In this document: positions 7,275-14,957 of the stretch, piece by piece
Layout of the letters: each line of letters starts with the position of its first letter
How positions within the stretch are numbered: the stretch's first letter is position 1
Made by a program: the position numbers and the translations under genes
Assembly (NCBI GenBank): GCA_010015745.1
Contig: ML978365.1
Location: 1 to 29,973, forward strand
Direction: 5' to 3'
DNA: 29,973 nucleotides
DNA from: Setomelanomma holmii
Taxonomy: Eukaryota; Ascomycota; Dothideomycetes; Pleosporales; Phaeosphaeriaceae
The notes under the pieces: model-generated
Told to the model about the DNA's origin: nothing
The model's input: the letters and a program-made list of their open reading frames with translations, nothing else
The model's database searches: none

Positions 7275-9095
7275 TTATATCCAGTTTTGTCCTCGACTCG
7301 CGCGATCGGTGGACGCACTCGCGTATATGCCGTTCTTTCCTGTCTTTGCGCCAACACGGCATAATCCTGCCAGATGCTGTACACCAGCAAGGACGCCGTC
7401 GATTACCTGAACGTCTCGGCCAACAGCGGCTTCCACAGCAGCCTTCATGTTGGTCATTCCAGCGCAACCCAGCGTGAGAACATCCGCTCCGTCGTCAGCA
7501 AGTCTCTTACCTGCATTGCACATAGTAGCCAGTACCTCTTTCTCGGGCCTTGATTCCAGCTCGAGCACGCCTAAGTTGCAGCTTCGTACGCCGGCACAGA
7601 ACTGACTGAGCCCGTAGTGGTGAACAGAATCTTCTAAGGTGTACTGTGCGCGGTGAGATGTTGCGATGATGCCGAACCGTCCTCCTAGAGTACGAGCTGC
7701 GAATAGTGATGCTTCCATTATTCCGACCACCGGTTGCGAGAGCTCCTCTCGAAGGACCTTGACAAGCGCATGATCGCAATAGCATGCAACAAGGAAAGCG
7801 TCATAGTTTTGTGCGATTGGGACGATGGCGCGTGCCGCCGCGGCGGCAGACATGATGTTATCGAGATTGCCCTCGATAGCTGACGGCGCCGGCTTGGGTG
7901 CAGTAAACCCATAGACAGTGACATTGGGAGGTAGTGTAGGCTTCAGCATCTCAAGACAGGTTTCTGTCATTCTCTCTGTTGCATTGGGATTGCAAAGCAG
8001 TATTCGAATCCGCTTATTTTGGGGTTCCCCTGTGATTGATTGCAAGGTTGACGCCGCACCGTTGGGAGCGCCATCAGGTCTTGTCTGTCCGGACAGCCTC
8101 GGTGGCTCGACTACACCAGTCTGAGATGTTATAATGCCATAATGCTCAGTCCGCCTATGTCTTGCGAAGTCGAAGGTGCGCGTCTTTCCGGGCAGGCAAA
8201 GATCAAGATCGCAATCTGCAACTATCACTTCATCTTCCTCTGTCTGCGACTCTACGATAATCTTGCCGTCTGGGCCAATGATGGTAGATCCACCGACCAA
8301 GTCATACTTTCCATCATCGAGACCACATCTTGCAGCGCTCACGGAAAAGCATGCATTGGTGTAGGAATGTGCTTGCATGACCAGCTTGTGGTGGAAGATA
8401 GCCTCGACGCGTGCATCGTTGGGCGATTGACTTTTGTTTGCTCCCCACATATCTGGCGCGTATCCTGGAGTATTAAAGCCGGCGAAGACTACTTCAACTC
8501 CTTGAAGACCGAGGCATCGCCATGCTTCTGCCCATCGCCGGTCATTGCATATCATCATGCCGAAGATAGGCTCACTCTTCTCATGGTCATTGTCAGCAAG
8601 ACCCGGAACTCGGAAAGCTTTGAAACCAAGATTCCCAGGGTTGAAGTAGCGCTTCTCTAGCTGATTCACCGCATTCGGATCAGGAAAAGGGTCGACGTCG
8701 CCAGGAAGATGCACTTTGCGATATTTAGACAGGACAGACCCCGACATCGCATGGTAGTACACGCAAGCATTGTAGCGGTCACCCGAATCAGCCGCCTCTG
8801 CAAAGCCAATGCATATGTCAACTCCCAGCTCTTTCGCTCGGTCGAAGATGGGCCGTGTGCGACGCGATGTCGTGACATCATCGTGCTCGAAGAATGAATC
8901 GAGCTCCGTTTCATCTGTAATCAGATAGCGTGGGAAGAAGGTGGTGAAAGTACATTCTGGAAACAGAACGACCTGTGCGCCTTTGCCGGAAGCTTCATTG
9001 AGCAGATGAATCAGGCGGGCCAACGTATTCGTGCGATCATCAGTCCGGTGAATGGCACCGACCTGTGCTGCAGCAATACGAATGGTGCGAGGCAT
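7275..9095 (-). CDS. Fused N-carbamoyl-D-amino acid amidohydrolase / hydantoin racemase
   Basis: Single exon, 606 aa. Residues 1-325 are a nitrilase-superfamily carbon-nitrogen hydrolase closest to bacterial D-carbamoylase. The catalytic triad is Glu47 (FPECTFTTFFPR), Lys127 (YRKVHLPG) and Cys183 (ICNDRRWAEAWR), with the family signatures QLEKRYFNPGNLGF and RRTEHYGII. After a Pro/Gly-rich linker (about 326-360), residues 361-580 are an Asp/Glu/hydantoin racemase domain (HyuE/DCG1 type). It starts RIRILLCNPNAT, and its two catalytic cysteines are in ACYCDH (Cys440 likely) and LTLGCAGM (Cys544). Expected reactions are release of ammonia and CO2 from N-carbamoyl-D-amino acids, and racemisation of 5-substituted hydantoins (or allantoin) that feed the hydantoinase step. 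No hydantoinase gene is in the window. Cytosolic: no signal peptide. The start is the first ATG and aligns with family N-termini. Confidence 0.9.
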   Translation of the reverse strand: MPRTIRIAAAQVGAIHRTDDRTNTLARLIHLLNEASGKGAQVVLFPECTFTTFFPRYLITDETELDSFFEHDDVTTSRRTRPIFDRAKELGVDICIGFAEAADSGDRYNACVYYHAMSGSVLSKYRKVHLPGDVDPFPDPNAVNQLEKRYFNPGNLGFKAFRVPGLADNDHEKSEPIFGMMICNDRRWAEAWRCLGLQGVEVVFAGFNTPGYAPDMWGANKSQSPNDARVEAIFHHKLVMQAHSYTNACFSVSAARCGLDDGKYDLVGGSTIIGPDGKIIVESQTEEDEVIVADCDLDLCLPGKTRTFDFARHRRTEHYGIITSQTGVVEPPRLSGQTRPDGAPNGAASTLQSITGEPQNKRIRILLCNPNATERMTETCLEMLKPTLPPNVTVYGFTAPKPAPSAIEGNLDNIMSAAAAARAIVPIAQNYDAFLVACYCDHALVKVLREELSQPVVGIMEASLFAARTLGGRFGIIATSHRAQYTLEDSVHHYGLSQFCAGVRSCNLGVLELESRPEKEVLATMCNAGKRLADDGADVLTLGCAGMTNMKAAVEAAVGRDVQVIDGVLAGVQHLAGLCRVGAKTGKNGIYASASTDRASRGQNWI

Positions 9096-9569
9096 AATAT
9101 TTGGTGCCTATAAAAGGACGAGGGAGGATGAAGTTTGATAATGCCATGATGTCGCCTATGATCTAGGGTAATGTCCGTACGTTCGAAGGTACCGCGGAGC
9201 TTATCAGGAGGGGTTTGGGGGTGTCTCGGAGATCGGCAGCAAGGTTCCGCGTTCAGCGCCACACCCAGCGCTTGCCTTCGATGCTTCTCCTCACCAGCTC
9301 GTCACAGCTGCTTCTCATTCTTCCAGGTAGAACAAGTTGCACTCTTCTCATCGACCATCGCCCATGGTTGGTCTTTTCGACTTGAGTCGCTTGCGATGCA
9401 ACGAAATGCGTCGGCGCAACTCTAATCATATTTCACGGTGGCCATATATCCTCTTACTGCTCCAAAAGACGCTTCCAGAGTCATCACTCACGTATCGAAA
9501 ATGCAGCATTTCAATCCCATGGAACCTTCTTTCAACAAAGTTGCAAGCACGGTCCTTCGAGCCAGCCAT
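9096..9569 (-). promoter_or_regulatory. Upstream region of the amidohydrolase-racemase gene with two GATA sites
   Basis: TGATAA occurs at 9136-9141 (plus strand) and, reversed, at 9201-9206, about 40 and 105 bases upstream of the start codon. In ascomycetes TGATAA-type sites are bound by AreA/NIT2-type GATA activators of nitrogen catabolism, which would fit this enzyme; the link is inferred. The rest of the stretch shows no gene. Confidence 0.4.
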
Positions 9570-10099
9570 TCATTCAAACCCCAAATACTTTCCATTCATG
9601 TCAAGGTGCTTGTTCGCTTCCAATGTATTTTGCCGTCCTACTTTGTCATCATCCCCTCGGTCTGTCTTTCTCGACATCTGGTCTTGCTCTTCGATCAATT
9701 CTTTCATTATGGCGTCGTACCGCCCTAGCTTACGTGCCGCAAAATCGTAACGCCACTAACGCGACGTGGTTTGATCTATCTCTCTGCTTTCAGAACTGAC
9801 AAATTTGAGATGAATTCGTACACACCGTTCCTATTAAACCAAAACGGGTATCTACAAAGTGCAGTCCAAGAGGGGAGGTATCGCCCGATTCATAAAATCA
9901 CCACAAACTCCTGCGAATGCGCGTTGTTCTCCCTCGTCGTCGCACCGTCGTACTGAAGCTCATGCGACAAACACACCATTCCCTTTGGAATAACGTTCGT
10001 TGATCCGTATACTGTTTCTCCATGTCCAAGCGAGTCACTTGTCATGACTTCAGACAATCCCATGGTGTATTCGGTCGCGGTGCTTGTCGCGATGAACAT
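9570..10099 (-). other. Coding blocks of an unresolved small multi-exon gene
   Basis: Two minus-strand blocks look coding. Block A (10099-9890) reads MFIATSTATEYTMGLSEVMT and ends HSQEFVVIL with a TGA. Block B (9755-9570) begins just after a GTTAG acceptor with WRYDFAARKLGRYDAIMKEL and continues as a charged helical segment to NGKYLGFE and TGA. Block B has strongly protein-like composition (KELIEEQDQMSRK). They may be downstream exons of the gene starting at 10357: a GTTTGC...ACAAG intron would join that gene to block A in frame, and a GTGGTG...GTTAG intron would join A to B. Both proposed donors are weak, so the model is unsettled. No family recognised. Confidence 0.35.
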
Positions 10100-10101
10100 G
10101 C

Positions 10102-10357
10102 TTAAGCAAACTCGAAGCGCTCATTGCAGTGCTTCATCTCGCGGAAGCAATGCGGGCAAAGGTCAAGACCCTGTGAGCTCAAAGCAGCAGCGGCGCCGTG
10201 AAGTGTCTCATGTGTTGATGTTGGCGCGACGCTGGAGGATGGTGTTGGTGCCGCTGATGGGCCGGCGGGAGTGGATGAGATGGAATCTAATATGGTTAGT
10301 GTTGTGTTGGCGATTGAGAATGTCGATGGGTTTTGATATACCTTTGAAGGAAGGCAT
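10102..10357 (-). CDS. Small spliced gene, 66-aa Cys/His-containing protein (possibly longer)
   Basis: Exon 1 (10357-10342) encodes only MPSFK plus one base. A 55-nt intron (10341-10287) has a GTATAT donor, a perfect CTAAC branch site and a TTAG acceptor. Exon 2 (10286-10102) encodes a Ser/Thr/Pro-rich segment and then GLDLCPHCFREMKHCNERF, ending FEFA and TAA. The CPHC...KHC arrangement could bind a metal ion. The tiny first exon would escape simple open-frame searches. A TATA-like element lies about 115 bases upstream. The gene may continue into the coding blocks at 9570-10099 if the last codons here are intronic. Function unknown. Confidence 0.55.
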
Positions 10358-10915
10358 GATGATGTTTAGGGAAATCTTGTGTTTGTGGTAGTGAGTCTTA
10401 TCGTTTGGGGTTGGAGTTGCGATTGCTGAGATGAGTTGAGATGTTCGAAGAAATCACGAAGAGCCGCAGACCAATATACATATACTCTCATAGATCATTC
10501 AAAATTCGCCGTCAATCTCGAAACATGTGTCATCCCATCAAATTTGCACACACGCCTCGACCAAACCCAACAATCCCCAACCCGACTTATTATCGCACGA
10601 CATGACGCCCACCATCGAACGTCGGTGGCGCCGCATCGCCGGACCTGCGTCTAGTGGACTGATTTTGGCAGAGAAAACCCACTGTTACCCATAGGCGACG
10701 TCGAAGTGCCCGCAGGATTTTCAGGGCTGATGTATTCTTGTGCGCCAAGGGTGTATTAAGGTGGAAGGCGGTCAGAAAAGAGATGTGACGTGTGGCATGT
10801 TGGGAGTGGCAGGTGTGGCGGTGTAGGTATGGAAAGGTTTGTTGGCCGGGGTTCACCGAATCGATGATAACACTTGCTCAGACCACTCACGACTCAGCTT
10901 TCCGATATCTGCACT
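10358..10915 (-). promoter_or_regulatory. Promoter region of the small spliced gene
   Basis: On the minus strand a TATATGTATATTGG element (about 10486-10471) precedes a CA/CT-rich leader that ends in AAACATCATC just before the start codon. The remaining bases up to 10915 are the 3' flank of the methyltransferase gene and show no further gene. Confidence 0.4.
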
Positions 10916-12130
10916 TCATGCAAGCTCCAGCTCAATCACCGAGTCAAGACTCTGCGGGTGGCGCCATATACCCGTGATCTTTAGACCCGCTCCTTCATAC
11001 AACTTCCTATGCTCGCCCACCGTGCGATGCCGTGACGCAAGCGCAGCCATGAGCTCCCAATCAAGACATGTTTGCGCCCAATGTGCGCCTTGATCCGGAA
11101 CCACGAAGTCGTTGATGATTATCTTGGAGTATCCCCGCTCCATAGCAGGTACCATGGCTCTTAGAATCTGGGTATTCACATCGTCGTTCCAATCTTGAAT
11201 GATGGAGTGTAAGTAGTAAGCTCGCGCGCCTTTCACGGGCTGCTCGGTCAAGAAGTCGTGCGCCATGCCTTCCACGCCTGCGCCAAACTTCGCAATCTCA
11301 ATGATCTCTGGTCGATCCTGCAGCACGAGCTTACCAGGAATTTGGCCATCAAAAGCTTGCCTTATATCCTCGATGTCATGTCCCGAGCCGCCCCCAGCAT
11401 CAACCAGGAAAGGAGCGCCATTCTTCGCACCAAATATCAAGCGCTCTTTGACCGGATAATAGTCCTCATAGAACCATCTCGGTCGACCTTTGCTCCACAT
11501 GTCCATCATACTCGCGAACCGTCGACCCATCTCAGGATCTGACTTTTGGAAGTACTCGAAGTAATGCCTCCCTTTGCAGTTATATGCATGTTGAAAGGGT
11601 CCATCGATGCCAGATTCGGGTGATGAAAAGCCATGATGCTGGAAGTAGGATGGTACAGCTTGAAGTACCGGCTGGAAATTGTCCGTGATGAACAGCACTG
11701 AGTCTTGGTACCCTTGTGCTGCAAGGGCGGTAGACACTGGCGTTGACGCGTACGTGTCGGGTCCAACTTCGTGGACGGTATGCATTGCTGCAAGATGTCG
11801 AAGCATTCTGCCTACAAGCACGGCGTCGACGATCTTGTCGCATTTTGCCGCGATGTCTGCAGATCGTGCACCGCTGCCAGACAAGCCTTCCATTGCTTGG
11901 AACAGCTTCACTTCTACAGCCATGCGAATGACGGAGAGATGTGTCGGCTGACTCCACAGTAGACTTAAAATGGTTTCGGGAGGATGACTCAGTTCTGAAA
12001 TGAGGCTGGCGCAAGCACCCAGCAATCCTTCTCTTGCACCTGCGTCGCCATTCTTCAATCCTTCGCTGAACTCAGCGATGTTCGAGAGGAGCGCCAGGGT
12101 GGTCTTGGATGGTGGAGACACAGTAGTCAT
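10916..12130 (-). CDS. SAM-dependent O-methyltransferase (COMT-like), atypical active site
   Basis: Single exon, 404 aa, the usual length for fungal class I O-methyltransferases of the plant COMT type. The N-terminal part (about 30-170) is the helical dimerisation/winged-helix region. The SAM-binding motif I is FLVDAGGGSGH (241-251), followed by LQDRPEII (270-277), MAHDF (289-293), YYLHSIIQDWND (305-316) and the end motif TVGEHRKLYEGAGLKITGIW. In COMT enzymes the general-base His lies in the HDW motif; here the residue is Gln312 (QDW). The later Glu of the ERT motif is His368 (HRT). So the donor site is intact but the acceptor chemistry may differ. Such enzymes methylate hydroxyls of secondary metabolites; the substrate is unknown and no synthase gene lies nearby. 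Cytosolic. Confidence 0.88.
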   Translation of the reverse strand: MTTVSPPSKTTLALLSNIAEFSEGLKNGDAGAREGLLGACASLISELSHPPETILSLLWSQPTHLSVIRMAVEVKLFQAMEGLSGSGARSADIAAKCDKIVDAVLVGRMLRHLAAMHTVHEVGPDTYASTPVSTALAAQGYQDSVLFITDNFQPVLQAVPSYFQHHGFSSPESGIDGPFQHAYNCKGRHYFEYFQKSDPEMGRRFASMMDMWSKGRPRWFYEDYYPVKERLIFGAKNGAPFLVDAGGGSGHDIEDIRQAFDGQIPGKLVLQDRPEIIEIAKFGAGVEGMAHDFLTEQPVKGARAYYLHSIIQDWNDDVNTQILRAMVPAMERGYSKIIINDFVVPDQGAHWAQTCLDWELMAALASRHRTVGEHRKLYEGAGLKITGIWRHPQSLDSVIELELA

Positions 12131-12474
12131 GGCTAATAATGATGGGGAATGTTATGTCCTTTCGTGGAGAGACCTCTTGAGGCTACACCTCGAGATGCCC
12201 CTCATCGGGGCAAAGCCAAGCGAGGGCAGCATGTAAGTGCATGTAGGAGTGAGCATGAGGCGATGTCAAGAGAGGAAGGCGGCATGTCACTTACGTGCCG
12301 TCCCACATCCTTGACAAGTGCGGAAGCGGCCGCGCCACCCGCACCTCCAGCGGACGTTGAATATGCAGGATTCGAAACCTCCACATTCTTGCATTGTGCT
12401 GGGTATATATACTTCAGCTGCGAAAAACGTGTAACTCTGTACCTTACTCTTCACCCGGGTTCCTACCCATCTCC
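12131..12474 (-). promoter_or_regulatory. Promoter and possible spliced leader of the O-methyltransferase gene
   Basis: A GTATATATAC element lies at 12403-12412. Downstream on the minus strand there is a strong donor (GTAAGTGAC from 12294), and a CATAAC branch-like site followed by TTAG ends two bases before the methyltransferase ATG. This suggests a 5' leader intron of about 162 nt. The stretch between the TATA element and the donor is open in two frames but has no well-placed ATG, so I treat it as untranslated. Confidence 0.4.
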
Positions 12475-13028
12475 TCATCCAATGACACTAGTAATCTCAA
12501 ACCCCCACGGCTCAAACCGATCATAAAACTTCCCACCCTCAAAACTGGTCACGTTCCCTCCATACCCCTCACTCCAATACGTATCCTGCGGGGCAAAGCC
12601 CGTGAAGTACATCCTATAGTTACACATAATCAGCCCACCACACTTCAATCACAACTGCCGCACACACGAAGGACCTACCCGTTAACGCTCCACTCCTTCC
12701 TCAACACGACTTGCCCAAAGCCCTCGCTTATCCTAAAGGACCATGTCTCCTCCGAACCTGAAGAAGGCGGATTGCACGGGTACCATGTGATGTCTGAGTA
12801 CACGGGTTCCTCGCTGATGACGGCGCATGTGAAGCCGTTCTCGGGGATCATAAAGGATGCGATGTTGTAGTTGCCATCTGTGGTTGGGTTGCTAGAGATA
12901 TAGGCGCGGAAATCGAAGATCTGAAAGGTGTTGGAGGAGGATGGGGTGGTGGATGATGTGGATTGCGTCGGGGTGGGAGAGGATAGTGTGAGTGGGAGGA
13001 GGTTTAGAAGGGTGGTGAGAAGACGCAT
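12475..13028 (-). CDS. Small secreted protein, candidate effector or cell-surface protein
   Basis: Two exons (13028-12679 and 12613-12475) joined across a 65-nt intron (GTAGGT donor, CTATAG acceptor) give 162 aa. The N-terminus MRLLTTLLNLLPLTLSSPTP is a clear signal peptide, followed by a Ser/Thr/Pro-rich stretch that could be O-glycosylated. The mature part is rich in aromatic residues and short strands (FQIFDFRAYIS, TWSFRISEGFGQ, MYFTGFAPQDTYW), with two cysteines (FTCAV, WYPCN) that could pair, and one N-glycosylation sequon (GNVTS). Upstream in-frame ATG codons exist but would bury the signal peptide, so the ATG at 13028 was chosen. It resembles beta-rich secreted ascomycete proteins generally; no specific family is claimed. 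Confidence 0.72.
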
Positions 13029-13791
13029 AATGGGTTGTTGGTACACTGGTAGAAATGAAAAAGAAGAAAATGACCTGAAGGGACATTCATATATTTGAGA
13101 GCAAACAAATTGTTGTCCCTGAAGTAGCACGGAGAACAACACTGTCATCCATCGACAACGAATATGGTGGGACAAACCAGCGCTTAGGAACCAACGTTCC
13201 GCTCGTACTATCTGAACACATGCTCGACGGTCAGGTACCCGATGCTGCTATTTGGCCATATTTCAGTAGCGCAGGGTTGGGCAAGAGACGGCTGTCGCAT
13301 GGATTCGGAGTACTATGTGGTACACATGCTGTGTCTGGAACTTGGTGGGGCGGTACAAGCTTGTACAAGACGAGGCTGAAGCGAGACACATTAGCGTCGA
13401 ATCCTTGATTGGGGTATCAATCATCTGCAGCCAGACTATGACACTCCTCTAATGGGTGTAGTAGGGACAATGTGCTGGACGACAGCGGGCTGAGCTGTAG
13501 GTTCTGTAAGAAAATGGACGGTTAATGGAACCTCAACATTGAAATCATTAATTAGATTGTCAGGTAGCCCCATGTCTCTTCTGTAATCCACGACCGATCT
13601 CAACTCGCAATGACAAACCCATACTCCGGAGCCCAAATATGTTCCGTGGAAGCAGAACATCAAAAGATCGCAAACGGAGATACTCAGATGCCAAATTGTA
13701 CCTCTAATTGTGGAGCGCAGATTCGCTCACGGGTATAAGCTGCTCGTTCGAGCACTATGCCTGTATATCGACCACGTATTGTGCAGTACAA
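13029..13791. other. Intergenic, no supported gene
   Basis: Holds the promoter of the secreted-protein gene and the 3' flank of RAB5. A 75-codon minus-strand frame at 13436-13663 and a 62-codon plus-strand frame at 13220-13408 are present, but neither shows a domain, splice context or convincing composition. Confidence 0.4.
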
Positions 13792-14613
13792 TCAGCAATT
13801 GCAGCCTGCCGGACCTTGCGTCTGGTTGGCCTCCGGCCGAAGGTTAACACCCTGTCGTTGCTGGCCAGGTCTCAGATTGCGGGGCCCTGCCTGGTCCAGC
13901 GGCAGCTTCTTTGCGATGGCAGTAAAGAGTTCCCGTACGTTCTCGCTCGTCTTGGCGGAGGTCTCGAAAAAGAGGAGTCCAGCTTCGCGCGCGTATTGCT
14001 CGGCGTCGGCGGTCTGAATAGCGCGCTTGTCGGGTGATTCGGTGACCAAATCGAGCTTGTTGCCGGCAAGAGCGATAATGATGTTCTCGTTGGCCTGGCG
14101 CTGGAGCTCCTTGACCCATGCTTTGGCCTTATCTAGTGATGCCTGGAAAGGTCAGTATGCTGTCTCCCATGCTCCCAACTTCACGTATGCCACTCACAGC
14201 CTGTGTGATGTCATATACTACCACTGCGCAGTTCGCATTCCGGTAGTACATGGGTGCAAGCGACTTGTATCGTTCCTGGCCGGCTGTGTCCCAGATCTCG
14301 AACTTCACGGTCGTGTTCTCATCGAGAGCGATGGTCTGCGTAAGGAAGGCGGCACCGATGGTGGATTCTCGGTAGTCATCGAACTGGTCCTTGACAAAGC
14401 GCAACACGAGGGAGGACTGGGAAGTGGTTAGCGGGTATCACATGGATGCCTTGGTCTTCCATGCGCACCTTTCCGACAGCGGATTCACCTGCAAAGATCA
14501 GCATGACATCTCCTAGGTAGGCCCTCAAATAAGAACATACCCAGCAGCACAAGCTTAAATTGCGCGAACCTGGAGCCTCCAGGCCGCTGTCCCTGTGGTG
14601 CTCTGGCAGACAT
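13792..14613 (-). CDS. RAB5: Rab5-family small GTPase (Vps21/Ypt5-like)
   Basis: Four exons: 14613-14541, 14488-14469 (only 20 nt), 14416-14198 and 14142-13792, with introns of 52, 52 and 55 nt, all GT-AG. The 220-aa product has all GTPase motifs: P-loop GESAVGKS (25-32), switch I STIGAAF, WDTAGQE (73-79), NKLD (132-135) and ETSAKT (164-169). The STIGAAFLTQ effector sequence is typical of Rab5 rather than other Rabs. The C-terminus GCNC provides a CxC double-geranylgeranylation signal. Rab5 proteins sit on early endosomes and drive tethering and fusion through CORVET and PI3-kinase effectors. The gene diverges from SAC1 across 344 bases. Ascomycetes often have more than one Rab5 paralogue; which one this is cannot be told here. 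Confidence 0.95.
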
Positions 14614-14957
14614 GTTGAGCGATGACGCGGCGCGGTCGGGTCGTGGGCGCAGGTTGGTAGGGCGAGGAGCAGTAGGCGCGAGGGTGAGTGCACAGTCGTA
14701 GTAAGTCGTGAGACGAAGGGGGGATATCTTGGAGACGGGGTGGTGGTATGGAGTTGGAGAACCATGGACGGTCCACGGGTTGGGTGACGCTCGGTCGGCG
14801 CTATACCCTTTTCATCACCGCGCGATGACGACAGACGACAACACCACAATGATATCCGCCATTTCACGCCCACGCCCACGCCGACGCCGCACTCAGCCCC
14901 GCCATAACGCCCATAGCACAGTCTAGAGCTGCATAGAGCTCTGAGCTGCTTTGCGCC
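14614..14957. promoter_or_regulatory. Shared divergent promoter of RAB5 and SAC1
   Basis: Only 344 bases separate the two start codons, so both promoters lie here. The stretch is GC-rich with no obvious TATA element, as is usual for housekeeping genes, and carries a degenerate run of CCCACGCC units at about 14868-14886. Confidence 0.55.

Noticed and set aside
8142..8660. 172-codon plus-strand frame
   Set aside because: Antisense shadow of the amidohydrolase domain with conserved catalytic motifs on the other strand.
9337..9750. 137-codon plus-strand frame
   Set aside because: Overlaps the protein-like minus-strand block at 9570-9755 and is rich in Ser/Arg/Pro as expected for antisense translation.
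10590..10856. 88-codon minus-strand frame between the small gene and the methyltransferase
   Set aside because: Arg/His-rich with no domain or splice support; treated as promoter/3' flank.
12202..12384. 60-codon Gly/Ala-rich minus-strand frame upstream of the methyltransferase
   Set aside because: It begins at GTG with no upstream ATG and sits between a TATA element and a splice donor, so it is more likely untranslated leader.
13436..13663. 75-codon minus-strand frame in the gap before RAB5
   Set aside because: No domain, splice partner or promoter; length is within chance expectation.
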